From Micromonospora inositola (GTDB lineage: Bacteria; Actinomycetota; Actinomycetes; Mycobacteriales; Micromonosporaceae): a DNA stretch of 64,000 bases. The number at the start of each line of letters is the position of its first letter. Position 1 is the stretch's first letter. The position numbers were made by a program, and so were the translations under genes. The stretch is taken from NCBI RefSeq assembly GCF_900090285.1, contig NZ_LT607754.1:682001-746000 (forward strand), written 5' to 3'. The notes beneath the pieces were generated by a model. That model was given only the letters and a program-made list of their open reading frames with translations. It was not told where the DNA came from and did not search any database. Below are positions 25,220-34,560 of this stretch, piece by piece.

Positions 25220-26017
25220 CTAGCTTCGGCTGCGGATCATCGACATCAGCAGCCCGTGGGTCTCGGCATCGGCGGCCACCACGAGCCCGCGGCCTGCCTG
25301 CCCGATCGGGGCGCCGTCGATCCCGGTGACTACGCAGCCGGCGGCCCGGCACACAGCGATGCCGGCGGCGAAATGCACACTCCAGGACAGGTCACCGCCA
25401 TCGGTGACGTATGCGGCGCGCTTGCCGGCCGCAACCCAGGCCAAGGCCAGCGTCGTGGACACGACCCGCGGCCGGAACCGCTCGACGAACTCGGGGCGGG
25501 TCAGCAGGTCCACGGCCCGGAATCCGGGCGCGCTCGGGAACGGCGGATCCAGGTTGACGTCCACCAGCTGGGTGACGGGGGTGGGCGTCAGCTGCGCATC
25601 GACCCCGTCGTGCCGCACCCAGGCGGTCTCACCGTCGGTGAAGAAGACCTCGCCGCTGAACGGGTCGGCCACCGCCGCTGCCCCGTTGCGCAGCGCCACG
25701 TTGACGGCCACCAGCATGTTGCCGACCGCGTAGTTCAGCGTGCCGCACAGGGGATCCACCAACCACTGGCGCACAGCGTCGGCCGCGCCCCGCTGCCCGC
25801 CTTCCTCGCCGAGCACCCCATCATCGGGCCGGGCGGCACGGATGACGCCGAGGATCGTCTGCTCAGCCTCCACATCGGCGGCGGTGGCGAAGTCCCCGGC
25901 GCCTTTGTCGATGCGGGTGAGCCGCTGGCCGTACATGTTGCTCACCACGTCCGCGCCGGCACGTGCCGCAGCTACCGCAACCCCGGCATCGTCGGGACTC
26001 GCGTACGAGTTGATCAT
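25220..26017 (-). CDS. Inositol-monophosphatase-like protein with altered metal ligands
   Basis: This 265-residue protein has the IMPase fold: GEEGG at 70-74, DPLCGTLNYAVG at 88-99 and a C-terminal AAGIAVCRAAG. Working IMPases use DPxDGT and WDxAAG; here the second Asp is Cys91 and the Asp of WDxAAG is His215. I recall the DPLCGT form from other actinomycetes, so it may be a stable subfamily rather than a damaged gene. Substrate and even activity are unclear. The ATG at 26017 begins at the conserved start; the gene stands alone on its strand. Confidence 0.8.
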   Translation of the reverse strand: MINSYASPDDAGVAVAAARAGADVVSNMYGQRLTRIDKGAGDFATAADVEAEQTILGVIRAARPDDGVLGEEGGQRGAADAVRQWLVDPLCGTLNYAVGNMLVAVNVALRNGAAAVADPFSGEVFFTDGETAWVRHDGVDAQLTPTPVTQLVDVNLDPPFPSAPGFRAVDLLTRPEFVERFRPRVVSTTLALAWVAAGKRAAYVTDGGDLSWSVHFAAGIAVCRAAGCVVTGIDGAPIGQAGRGLVVAADAETHGLLMSMIRSRS

Positions 26018-26277
26018 GCCGTGCAGAATACGGGGCGAAGCTGATCCCCACCGGTCAGACCAGCATCGTCCCGCCCCGACGGCCGCAGGAGTGCAGCTCA
26101 CCACCGTCCGCGAAGCGTGGCCGGCAACCACCGCGACGTCGCCCGCACTATTTCGGGCGCCACCAACATCCAATCGGCCCTCGGCGCCATCGACGCGACC
26201 ACCAACCCGGTGAACCTGTGCGGTCAAGGCACTAGGTGCCTGGACAGGAGGCTCGGGATCGGTCAAGATCGGCGGTC

Positions 26278-27090
26278 ATGGCCCAGACGACGGCTGACCG
26301 CGCCGAGAGCGCTGACCTTTCCGACGAAATCGTTGCCGTGGCGGAGCGGCTGGCCGACCTGATCGGCGCGCTGCCCACCGCCGACATCGCCATCCCCGGT
26401 GCGTCCTGGACCGTCGCCGAGGCGGCCGCACATCTGGCGATGGCCAACGAACTCATGGCGACGATCGCCGCCGGCCGACCGGCGACTCACGGCGACGGCA
26501 CGAAGGCCGGCCTGGCCAGCGCGAACGCGCAGTCGCTGACCGAGCACACGGAACGCGACCCGGCCGTGCTCGCGCAGCGGATCACGGAACAGGCCGCCGC
26601 GTTCCTGGAGGCGGCCCGGGCCCGACCCGCCGCGGATGTCGTCGACACGCCCATGGGCCCGATGCCGCTGGGGGTGTTCAGCTGCTACCTGCTCGCGCAC
26701 ATGCTCAGCCACGGCAGCGCGATCGCCAGCGCCCTCCGGCAGCCACCGATCGTCCGGCCGCGGCACGTCGAACTCATCCTGCCGTTCATCCACGTCACGA
26801 TGCCCCGCCTCGTCGACCGGACCGCCGTTCAGGACCTGACCGCGTGCTACGAGCTGCGGCTGCGCGGTCTCTCCCGGTTCTCGGTGCTCTTCGCCGACGG
26901 AGTCGCCACGGTGAGCGACATCCCGCACCGCCGGGCCGACTGCACGATCTCGGTCGACCCGGTGTCGTTCTTCCTCTTGAGCGCGGGTCTGAGCAGCCAG
27001 TGGCCGTTGATCGCGCGCGGGAAGCTGCGGGCGTGGGGACGCAAGCCGTGGCTCGCCTTCCGGTTCCTCGGCTTCTTCGCCATCCCGTGA
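26278..27090 (+). CDS. Mycothiol-dependent maleylpyruvate isomerase-family protein with SCP2 domain
   Basis: This 270-residue protein has an N-terminal MDMPI/DinB-like four-helix bundle (AAAHLAMANELM with His52; HMLSHG with His141 and His145) that binds a divalent metal, and a C-terminal SCP2-like domain (SVDPVSFFLLSAG...LIARGKLRAWGRKPWLAF). The family uses mycothiol in isomerase or transferase reactions. The enzyme's real substrate is unknown. A broken duplicate lies at 35840-36273, including similar DNA upstream of the start. Convergent with the ATPase at 27230. Confidence 0.85.
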   Translation: MAQTTADRAESADLSDEIVAVAERLADLIGALPTADIAIPGASWTVAEAAAHLAMANELMATIAAGRPATHGDGTKAGLASANAQSLTEHTERDPAVLAQRITEQAAAFLEAARARPAADVVDTPMGPMPLGVFSCYLLAHMLSHGSAIASALRQPPIVRPRHVELILPFIHVTMPRLVDRTAVQDLTACYELRLRGLSRFSVLFADGVATVSDIPHRRADCTISVDPVSFFLLSAGLSSQWPLIARGKLRAWGRKPWLAFRFLGFFAIP

Positions 27091-27126
27091 CGGCATGACA
27101 AGGGCCGAGGGACGCTGAGCCGGGCC

Positions 27127-27203
27127 GGACGGCAGTCGGGCGTGCCCGAACGCTGCCGCCGCAGGGTTCTCCCCACCGGCCCTCGCGACCGGGACTGCCG
27201 TCC
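27127..27203. terminator. Inverted repeat between convergent genes
   Basis: GGACGGCAGTC (27127-27137) and GACTGCCGTCC (27193-27203) are perfect complements separated by 55 bases, between convergent genes ending at 27090 and 27230. The long loop makes it a weaker terminator candidate. Confidence 0.4.
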
Positions 27204-27229
27204 CGCAACGTCCACGGACGCAACAGCAG

Positions 27230-28543
27230 CTAGCTCGCGCCCAGATGGGCGATCATCGTCTGGTTGGCGGCCCAGCCGTCGGGGAACTTGACCGGCACGT
27301 CGAGGTGCACCGTCTCCGTCGACGGGTGGGCGTCCAGCAATTCCCCGATGCCCGCCCGCGCCACCACGATGCAGGCGTGCCGGTGGCGGGACGTCAGCAC
27401 GCAGAGCCGCCCCGACTCCAGGTGGAAGGTCGTCGCGTCCCGCCGTCCGGACAGCGGGTGCAGCACGATCGTCACGTCGTACTCGCGGCCCTGGAGCCGG
27501 TTGGCGGTGTCGACGGTGATGCCCGCCCCGGCCTCGCCGAGCTGCGCGCGGATGGCCGCGACCTGGTCGCGGTGGGCGGCCCCGACGGCGATGCGGTCCG
27601 CGGTGACCGGCGCGCCGGCCGGCGCGTGCTCGGAGACGGCGACCGCTCCGCGCCGCAACACCCGCAGGGCCAGGGCCGCGCAGGCCGCGGCGGCTTCCCC
27701 GTCGGTACGCGGGGTGTGCCGGGCCGGCAGCTCGTACAGCGCCCAGCCCGTCGTCGCGGCCAGCTCCACGGACGCGTCGAGTGCGTCACCCGGCCCAGGC
27801 TCGGTGAACGACAGCGCCCGGTCGTCGGGGCCGGTACCGGCGCGGAACCCGGTGAACGGGTAGAACGCCGCGGCGACCACCGGCGCCGCCGAGGCGGGCA
27901 GCCGCCACGACACGGGCAGGCGGTGTACCGGCAACTCGGGGTTGTGGCGCAGCAGCACCGCCACCGCCGACTGCATCGGATCCCAGGTCAGGCCTGTCCA
28001 GCGCACGGTCTCGACCGTGGAGAACGGGTCGAGCTGCCCGGGGTCGCCCACGAACAGCGCCCGCTCGAACCGGCCGGCCACGCGCAACAGGGCGTCCGAC
28101 CGCATCTGGTACGCCTCGTCGACGATCGCCCACGGCCAGCAGCCCTCGGCGATGGTGGCCCACTTCGCAGCCGTACCGATGATGACGGCCGGACCGCCGA
28201 GGTCGGCGACCTTGGCGGCGACCCGGACGGTGTCGTGGTCCTTGACCCGATCGGAGGGCCGGTAGTCGGCGGCGGAGAGCCGGCCGATGCGCAGTTCGGG
28301 GGCCCTGCGGGCGAGCCGGTCGATGAGGTCGTCGACCTGCTCGTTGGTCTGCGCGATGATGATCAACGGCTCGCCGGCGGCGGCCAGCTCGACGGCGGCG
28401 CGCACCACCAGCGTGGACTTGCCGGCGCCGGGCGGCGAGTCGACCACCACGCCGCGGTGCGCGCCGGAGCGCAGGTCGGCCAGCACGGCCGGGATCACCC
28501 GCTCCGCCTCGACCGCGGGCGGCACCTCCAGCCCAGCAAGCAT
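27230..28543 (-). CDS. Superfamily 1 helicase-like ATPase
   Basis: This 437-residue protein is a compact SF1-like P-loop ATPase. Walker A PPGAGKST lies near residue 37-44, a DEAY box (VDEAYQM) in the middle replaces the usual DEAH/DEAG motif, and LQGREYDVTIVLHPLSGR near the C-terminus resembles motif V/VI. Such proteins unwind or remodel nucleic acids. ATG 28543 was preferred because GAGAGG lies 7 bases upstream. It has no operon partner, and its target is unknown. Confidence 0.75.
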   Translation of the reverse strand: MLAGLEVPPAVEAERVIPAVLADLRSGAHRGVVVDSPPGAGKSTLVVRAAVELAAAGEPLIIIAQTNEQVDDLIDRLARRAPELRIGRLSAADYRPSDRVKDHDTVRVAAKVADLGGPAVIIGTAAKWATIAEGCWPWAIVDEAYQMRSDALLRVAGRFERALFVGDPGQLDPFSTVETVRWTGLTWDPMQSAVAVLLRHNPELPVHRLPVSWRLPASAAPVVAAAFYPFTGFRAGTGPDDRALSFTEPGPGDALDASVELAATTGWALYELPARHTPRTDGEAAAACAALALRVLRRGAVAVSEHAPAGAPVTADRIAVGAAHRDQVAAIRAQLGEAGAGITVDTANRLQGREYDVTIVLHPLSGRRDATTFHLESGRLCVLTSRHRHACIVVARAGIGELLDAHPSTETVHLDVPVKFPDGWAANQTMIAHLGAS

Positions 28544-28779
28544 GACCACACCTCTCGACGGGGCATCGCCGGGACCCTACCGCCAGGGCCTGACCATCCT
28601 CCGGTCACCTCACGTCCGCGGTCCTGGCCCTCGCCCCGTGCTCCGACCGCATCGCCGTATGCCAAGTCGTGCGGTAAGACGATTGCCACAGGCAACTAAT
28701 GGGCGTACGAACGTGAATGTCAGCCCGGTTACTTGCGACGAAGATCGTTGACCGGATTCACAAAACCCGAGGGGGGCCA

Positions 28780-30999
28780 ATGGCACGCAGCCGCATCGCC
28801 GGGGCAGCAGCCATCGCACTCGTCCTACCACTCCTGGGCGTCCTTCCCGCGTCAGCCGCGGCGGCCGCCCCCGCCCAACCGGCCGCCGCGAAGAAGGATG
28901 GGCCCAGCGACGTCCGAGAGCTCACCCGCAAGGACTTCACGCTGGACGGCCACAAGGTCCAGACGCCCGCCCGATACCAGCCGCGCGCGCAGGCGCGTTC
29001 GGAAACCATGGCAGCAGCGGCGACTCCGCCCGTTGGCACAGTCCGTCAGTGGCTCGGGCTCGACGACTTCCAGGGCCGGTACTACCGCAAGAACTACACG
29101 CTGCGGGCAGTTGGCAACAACATCGAGGTGTGGGTCGCCAACGACATCGCTTTCCCGGCCGGCGACTGCCGGACCCAGATCCCCTCGTCGACGCAGATCA
29201 CCGACGCGCAGGTCACGAACCTCGTCAACGAGTTCGACAACAACATGTATCCGAAGGAGACGGCGGCGTTCAGCACGCCACCGGACCGCGACGGCAGCAA
29301 CGCCCGGCTCGGGCCGGACGCCAGCGGCAACGGCGGCGTCTACACCGGCGGTGGCAACAAGACCGTCACCCTCGTCGACAACGTCCGGGACGACAACTAC
29401 TACACGTTCCCGGCCGCGCCGACCTACATCGCCGGGTTCTTCTCGGCCGCGCTCAACGAGTATTTCGACCGCAACGTCATGACCATCGACGCGTTCGACT
29501 GGCTGCACCGTACTGGTGCCAACCCGCCGAACGAGCCGACCGGCGACCTGTGCACCAGCCGCCCCGCCCGCCCGCACCTCTACGAGGGGACCTTCGCCCA
29601 CGAGTGGCAGCACCTGGCGCACTACTACACCGACCCCTTCGAGACGAGCTGGGTCAACGAGGGTCTGTCCGACTTCGCCCAGACGCTGGTCGGCTACGTC
29701 GACACCACGGCGACCGTCTTCGACCGGGGAGCCGACAGCCACCTCTACTGCTACCAGGGCTTCGGCACGGTGCAGACGCCGTTCAACACCAACCCGCGGG
29801 ACTGCGGCGGCCCGGAGAACTCGCTAACGCTCTGGGGCGAGAGCCCCAACCCGAACGCGGTGCTCGCCGACTACGGCAACGCGTACTCGTTCATGCAGTT
29901 CCTCCACGACCGGTACGGCACGGACATCATCTCCCGCCTGCACAACGACGGTGAGCTGCAGGGTCTGGCCAGCCTGGACGCGGCGCTGAAGGCCGAGGGC
30001 GCCACGAACATGTACCAGGTCATCCACGACTACCAGACGATGACGCTGGTCGACAAGATCGTCGGGGAGCGCCACGGGGTCATGCTCGGCGTATCGAAGA
30101 GCCGGGTGACCACGCCGAGCCTGCGGTCCACGGTCAACCTGGCCAACCCGGCCGCCAACGCCACCCCGGGCGCGGCACCGAACGGTGCCGACTACGTACC
30201 GCTGCAGGACGCCAAGGGGCAGGTCCTGCGCGGCCGCGACCTGCGGTCGCTGTCGTTCCAGGGCGCCAAGACCCTGCCGCCGCTCCCGCTGGAGTGGACC
30301 GTCGTGTCGAACGATCCGGACCGGTCCGGGAACCCCGTCCTCTGGTCCGGAAACGACAGCAACACGGACGCGGGGGCGGTCACGTCGGTCGCCGTGCCGA
30401 CCGCCGACCCGACGCTGCGCTTCCTCGCCAAGTACGGCGCGGAGGTTGGCTTCGACTACGGCTACGTCACCGTCTCCACCGACGGCGGCGCGACCTACAC
30501 CGCCATCCCCGGCGACAAGACGGTCGACGGGCCGCTCGGCCCGGCGGTCAACGGTACGACCGACGGGTTCGAGGCACACTCGTACGACCTGTCCGCGTAC
30601 GCCGGAAAGACCGTCCTGCTCGGCTTCCGCTATGTCAGCGACGGCGGCGTCAACGAGGGCGGGTGGCTGATCGACGACATCACCATCGGCGGCACGACGA
30701 TCAGCGACGGGAGCAGTCTCGCGCCGTTCGATTCGCCGACCGAGATCAGGCCGATCAGTGTCAAGAACTGGAACCTGCGGCTGATCGGCATCGACGAGCG
30801 GCACTCGTCCGCACGGCAGGTGGAGTTCGACGGCAGGTCCGGCCTGACGCTCAGCCGAGAGCAGTTGGCCCTGCTCAGCCCGTTCGAGAAGGTCGTCGCC
30901 GTGGTCGCCTACGACGAGCCGACCGAGCAGGTCAACCAGTACGCGCCCTACACCTTGAAGGTCAACGGAGTCGTCCAGCCCGGTGGCGGCGGCGCCTGA
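28780..30999 (+). CDS. Secreted M6-like (immune inhibitor A type) metalloprotease
   Basis: This 739-residue exported protein starts with a signal peptide (RIAGAAAIALVLPLLGVLPASA, cleavage near 27). The zinc site is HEWQH (274-278) with Glu294 in NEGLSDF as probable third ligand, giving the peptidase M6/gluzincin-like pattern. A beta-sandwich domain follows (VTVSTDGGATYT..., GWLIDDITIGG), as in immune inhibitor A. The ATG at 28780 sits behind GAGGGGGG. It probably degrades environmental proteins. A hairpin terminator follows. Confidence 0.82.
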   Translation: MARSRIAGAAAIALVLPLLGVLPASAAAAAPAQPAAAKKDGPSDVRELTRKDFTLDGHKVQTPARYQPRAQARSETMAAAATPPVGTVRQWLGLDDFQGRYYRKNYTLRAVGNNIEVWVANDIAFPAGDCRTQIPSSTQITDAQVTNLVNEFDNNMYPKETAAFSTPPDRDGSNARLGPDASGNGGVYTGGGNKTVTLVDNVRDDNYYTFPAAPTYIAGFFSAALNEYFDRNVMTIDAFDWLHRTGANPPNEPTGDLCTSRPARPHLYEGTFAHEWQHLAHYYTDPFETSWVNEGLSDFAQTLVGYVDTTATVFDRGADSHLYCYQGFGTVQTPFNTNPRDCGGPENSLTLWGESPNPNAVLADYGNAYSFMQFLHDRYGTDIISRLHNDGELQGLASLDAALKAEGATNMYQVIHDYQTMTLVDKIVGERHGVMLGVSKSRVTTPSLRSTVNLANPAANATPGAAPNGADYVPLQDAKGQVLRGRDLRSLSFQGAKTLPPLPLEWTVVSNDPDRSGNPVLWSGNDSNTDAGAVTSVAVPTADPTLRFLAKYGAEVGFDYGYVTVSTDGGATYTAIPGDKTVDGPLGPAVNGTTDGFEAHSYDLSAYAGKTVLLGFRYVSDGGVNEGGWLIDDITIGGTTISDGSSLAPFDSPTEIRPISVKNWNLRLIGIDERHSSARQVEFDGRSGLTLSREQLALLSPFEKVVAVVAYDEPTEQVNQYAPYTLKVNGVVQPGGGGA

Positions 31000-31020
31000 C
31001 CTGACCCGGCAAGATCGCCC

Positions 31021-31053
31021 GGGCACCTGTCGCCGCTCTGGTGGCAGGTGTCC
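31021..31053 (+). terminator. Hairpin after the M6 protease gene
   Basis: The stretch GCACCTGTCGCC and the facing GGTGGCAGGTGTC form a stem around a short loop 22 bases past the stop, with one G-T pair. It is a good factor-independent terminator candidate. Confidence 0.5.
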
Positions 31054-31120
31054 TGGCGGGCCGGCAACCGGCCGCCGCGTACGTCCGGATGACTGAGCGC
31101 GCTCTCAGCCGGCTCGGTCG

Positions 31121-31669
31121 TCAGCGCGGACGCTGGTCGGTCGACCGCTGGGCTGTCAGCCGAGGTTCCACATCCTCCGGCAGCTCAGCACCGCAGAGCG
31201 CGCAGATGTAGTCGTCGTCGCGGACGAGGTTGCGCTCGCCGCAGTCAAGGCAGCGCCGGAAGACGACGGCCGCGGTGAAGCCTTCCGGGCGGCAGATACC
31301 CGCCCTGTCGAGGGCGCCCGCCACCGCCAGCCACGAGGTGGGATCGGGGCAGTAGCCGGTGGAGTGGTTGCTCACCTCGGTGACGACCCAGCCGTCCCGC
31401 TCGCCGGCGAAGGCGATCTCTCCCGCGCCGAGGACCTCCCCACCGCCGGCGCAGGCGACGTGCTCGCTGCGTCTCGGCGCGAGCCGCAACGTACCGCCGG
31501 GGTCGACGACGTAGGTGAAGGGCTCGTCGCGGTCGCGCGGATCTGCAGCCGCCAGGTAGGTGTCGAGATCGACCGGTGATCGGATGGGCCAGCCCTGAGG
31601 GGCGTCGGCGACCGACGCCCGCACGTCCGCCGGCCCGACGTACCGGTATCGACGCCCCGCCCCTACCAC
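31121..31669 (-). CDS. Unknown protein with C-terminal zinc ribbon
   Basis: This 182-residue protein has no family I can name. The first 130 residues look like an alpha/beta domain with FTYVVDPGGTLRLAPRRSEHVACAGG in the middle. The C-terminal part is a zinc ribbon with Cys140, Cys143, Cys156 and Cys159 (CLDCGERN...ICALCG). It begins at GTG 31669 and stands alone, convergent with the M6 protease. Many actinomycetes carry a similar stand-alone gene of unknown function. Confidence 0.7.
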   Translation of the reverse strand: MVGAGRRYRYVGPADVRASVADAPQGWPIRSPVDLDTYLAAADPRDRDEPFTYVVDPGGTLRLAPRRSEHVACAGGGEVLGAGEIAFAGERDGWVVTEVSNHSTGYCPDPTSWLAVAGALDRAGICRPEGFTAAVVFRRCLDCGERNLVRDDDYICALCGAELPEDVEPRLTAQRSTDQRPR

Positions 31670-31894
31670 GCCGCCGACCCTACGCCGGTGCGGCCGCCGT
31701 TGTGGACAATCACGGCGGTCCGGCCCGCTGGACCTGACCGCCCGCCCCTCCGATCCCGTCCCCGGGGCCTGGCTCGTTCCGCGTCAACGCCGCACGGCGA
31801 GGTCGTTCCCGATCCGCGTGGCGGCGGCCGTCATCGCCGCGACCCGCGCCGGAGAAGCGGCCATTTTCGGTGCTGGGGAGTTGAGCGCCGCGAA

Positions 31895-32482
31895 TCAGCG
31901 GGTGAGAGCTGCGAGGAAGTCGTCGACGAGCCGGGTTTGTGTCGCGGCCGGTAGCCGCTCGGGGTCGAACAGCGCCTGAACCACCAGGCCGTGGGTGAAC
32001 GCCAGCACGGTCGTCGCGAGCCGGCCCGAGTCACCGTCGGGAAGCTCGCCCAGCCGTTGGGCGTCCTCGATGGAGGTGCGCAGGCCCACCCGGATGCGCT
32101 CGTAGCGAAGGCTCTGGGCGGCAAACAGGTCAGGGTCGGACAGGGCGACGTCCCAGGAGCCGACCCAGATCCGGTTCATCGCCGCTGCATCGGGGGTCAG
32201 CGGGAGGATGTTGAGCATCTGCGTGCGCAGCGCCGCCCGTCCAGGTGCGGGAGCGGCCTGCCGGGGGCGCTGCGCGGTGCGTACCTCGAGGATGTCGAGG
32301 GCGTGGGCGATCAGTTCGCGCTTGCCCGCGAAGTAGTGGGTGACCAGTCCGGTCGAGGAGCCCAGGGCCGCCGCAACGGCGCGCATGGTGAGGCCGCCGA
32401 AGCCGTGCTCGGCCAGGACCTGCCATACCGCCTCCGAGACGTCCTGGCGCCGGGAGTCATGGTCGGTACGTGCCGGGGTCAT
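31895..32482 (-). CDS. TetR/AcrR-family regulator
   Basis: This 195-residue protein has the TetR N-terminal helix-turn-helix (VLAEHGFGGLTMRAVAAALGSSTGLVTHYFAGKRELIAHAL) and a helical ligand-binding C-terminal domain. It is divergent from the GNAT-NTF2 gene 47 bases away, and a large palindrome lies between them, so it very likely represses both. The ligand is unknown. Confidence 0.92.
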   Translation of the reverse strand: MTPARTDHDSRRQDVSEAVWQVLAEHGFGGLTMRAVAAALGSSTGLVTHYFAGKRELIAHALDILEVRTAQRPRQAAPAPGRAALRTQMLNILPLTPDAAAMNRIWVGSWDVALSDPDLFAAQSLRYERIRVGLRTSIEDAQRLGELPDGDSGRLATTVLAFTHGLVVQALFDPERLPAATQTRLVDDFLAALTR

Positions 32483-32493
32483 GGCCTGTTAGC

Positions 32494-32519
32494 GTACATG
32501 CCAAACGTTTGTTATGTAC
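32494..32519. promoter_or_regulatory. TetR-type palindromic operator
   Basis: GTACAT-GCC-AAACGTTT-GTT-ATGTAC style symmetry centred at 32506/32507: of 13 base pairs in the 26-base palindrome only two are mismatched. It lies between the divergent TetR and GNAT-NTF2 genes and would cover both promoters. Confidence 0.75.
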
Positions 32520-32529
32520 GGAGGCTGTG

Positions 32530-33522
32530 ATGTTCGCACTGCCCCTCACCGACTCGGCCGTGCTGCGCCCGCTCGAGCCCTGGCACGCAGAGGAGTTCCT
32601 CTACCACCTGGACCGGGCGCGCGAGCACATCCTGCCGTGGGTCTCGCCCGCGTTCGTCGCCCGCGACGTAGGCGAGGCTCGCGCGGTACTGCAGCGTTAC
32701 GCGGACAAGCGGGCTTGCGACGGCGGCGGCATCTGGGGCATCTGGCTGGACGGCCGCCTGATCGGCGGCGTCATGTTCGTCTCCTTCGACACCGCGCTGG
32801 GCGTCTGCGAAGCGGGCTGCTGGCTGGAGCCCGGCGCGCAGGGCCGCGGGCTGATCACCCGAGCCGCAGAGCGGATCATCGACTGGGCCGTCGACGAGCG
32901 CGGGATTGCTCGCATCGAGTGGCGCACCAAATCGGGCAACGAACGCAGCATCGCGGTCGCGCAGCGGCTGGGAATGAGCCACGACGGAACGCTGCGTCAG
33001 GTCTATCCGGACGGAGCGGGCGGACGGATCGACCTTGAGATCTGGTCGGTGCTGGCCGACGGGTGGCGGGCCCGCCGCGCCGGCCGGGCCTGCTCACCAG
33101 CCATCATCATGTCCGCTGATGTAAAAGCCGAACTCGACGGCCTGATGGCCACCTTCCTGGGCGCCTTTGCCAACCCGGGCGGCGCCAGGCCGAACGTCGA
33201 GGCGATCTACGAGGTGTTCATCCCCGAAGGGATGATCATCAGCAACGTCGGCGCGACCCCGGTGATCTACGACCTGCGCCAGTTCGTCGAACCTCGCGAG
33301 AAGATCCTCACCGATGGGACGCTGACCGAGTTCCGGGAATGGGAGACCTCGGAGACCACCGAAATCTACGGCTCGATCGCCCACCGGTTCAGCGAGTACC
33401 GCAAGTCCGGCTACCTGCACGGCGAGTGGTTCGAGGGCGGGGGAACGAAGACGACCCAGTTCGTCAAAACCCCATCGGGCTGGAAGATGAGCTCGCTGGC
33501 CTGGGACGACGAGCCTGCCTGA
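32530..33522 (+). CDS. GNAT acetyltransferase fused to an NTF2-like domain
   Basis: This 330-residue protein joins two domains in one frame. Residues 1-175 are a RimJ/RimL-type GNAT acetyltransferase with the acetyl-CoA loop PGAQGRGLITRA (101-112) and IAVAQRLGM. From Met194 on (MSADVKAELDGLMATFLGAF) the rest looks like an NTF2/DUF4440-like domain ending FVKTPSGWKMSSLAWD. No stop lies between them, and the second part has its own plausible start codon ATG 33109, so it may also be made separately. It is probably controlled by the divergent TetR regulator. The acetylated substrate is unknown. Confidence 0.82.
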   Translation: MFALPLTDSAVLRPLEPWHAEEFLYHLDRAREHILPWVSPAFVARDVGEARAVLQRYADKRACDGGGIWGIWLDGRLIGGVMFVSFDTALGVCEAGCWLEPGAQGRGLITRAAERIIDWAVDERGIARIEWRTKSGNERSIAVAQRLGMSHDGTLRQVYPDGAGGRIDLEIWSVLADGWRARRAGRACSPAIIMSADVKAELDGLMATFLGAFANPGGARPNVEAIYEVFIPEGMIISNVGATPVIYDLRQFVEPREKILTDGTLTEFREWETSETTEIYGSIAHRFSEYRKSGYLHGEWFEGGGTKTTQFVKTPSGWKMSSLAWDDEPA

Positions 33523-33564
33523 CGATCGCTGCTCCCGGTCGAAGCGCCGACGTCCCGGAGACCC

Positions 33565-33603
33565 GGGGCCCGGGCAGGTTCCGATTGGTCCTGCCCGGGC
33601 CCC
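33565..33603. terminator. Strong bidirectional hairpin terminator
   Basis: GGGGCCCGGGCAGG (33565-33578) and CCTGCCCGGGCCCC (33590-33603) pair perfectly over 14 bases with an 11-base loop, between convergent genes ending at 33522 and 33609. Confidence 0.85.
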
Positions 33604-33608
33604 GCTGG

Positions 33609-34523
33609 TCAGTGGGGCGTGCTGCGGGTGTTCAGCACGATGGCGATCGTGATCAGCCCGGCGCCGACGAGCCCGGTCGAGCTGAGGCGATCGCCGAGGA
33701 ACAGCGTGGCCAGGAGTGTGGCGACGAGTGGTTCCAGGAGCGCGATCAGCGCTGCCGTACTCGCCGCGGTGGTGCGCAGGCCCCGGAAGTAGAGGGCGTA
33801 CGCCATCGCGGTGGGTGCGATGCCGAGTAGGAGCAGCAGTCCCACGGCCGCCGGGGTCGGGACGAAATCCATGCTGGATGTCACCGTGGCCGCAGGGGCG
33901 AGCACGGCCGCGCCGATCGCGAAGCTCACGCCGGTCCCGGCCAGATCGTCGAGGCCGGCGACGGGCCGGGTGCCGATGACGGTGATGGCGGCGAAGCCAG
34001 CTGCCGAAAACAATGCGAGTCCGGCTCCGGTGAGCGCATCCTTGGTGGTGATACCGTCGGCCGGCGTACCGACGAGCAGGGCCAGACCACTGACGGCCAG
34101 CGCCACCGTGGCGAGCATCGACGCGCCGATCCGCCGCCGTCTGGTGATCCGTTCAGCGGAGAGGACCAGGGCTGGTGAGGCGCCGATGGTGAGCAGGGTG
34201 GCGAGGCTGACGTTGGTCACTGACACCGCGGCGAAGAAGCAGGCCTGGAAAACGGCGGCGAGCAGTCCGTTCACGACCAGCCGGGCCCAGGCGTGCCGGC
34301 CGCGTGGCAGCGGCTGCCGCGTCAGACCGAGCCAGATCAAGACGAGTATGCCGCCGGCGGCGAGCCGGTAGGCGGCCACAGCCAGCGGTGACAGCCCCGT
34401 TTCGTGGGCGAGGAGGCTGCCGGTGGGGCCACCGGTGCCCCACAGCACGCCGGCGATGACAAGAGACCACAGGCCGGTGGCGGAGCGCCGGGCGGCGGCC
34501 ACCGGGTGTTCGGAGACAAGCAT
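33609..34523 (-). CDS. EamA-family exporter (DMT superfamily)
   Basis: This 304-residue membrane protein has ten hydrophobic helices in two EamA repeats; the first repeat begins WSLVIAGVLWGTGGPTGSLLA, the second around ALFSAAGFAAITVIG. Such proteins export amino acids or other metabolites and are sometimes regulated by attenuation. A 13-codon open frame with a downstream GC stem lies in its 5' region (34646-34687), suggesting such control. The start is ATG 34523. The substrate is unknown. Confidence 0.85.
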   Translation of the reverse strand: MLVSEHPVAAARRSATGLWSLVIAGVLWGTGGPTGSLLAHETGLSPLAVAAYRLAAGGILVLIWLGLTRQPLPRGRHAWARLVVNGLLAAVFQACFFAAVSVTNVSLATLLTIGASPALVLSAERITRRRRIGASMLATVALAVSGLALLVGTPADGITTKDALTGAGLALFSAAGFAAITVIGTRPVAGLDDLAGTGVSFAIGAAVLAPAATVTSSMDFVPTPAAVGLLLLLGIAPTAMAYALYFRGLRTTAASTAALIALLEPLVATLLATLFLGDRLSSTGLVGAGLITIAIVLNTRSTPH

Positions 34524-34560
34524 GAAGAAATCGCTCCTGCGACGAAGGAATTGGGGTCGC

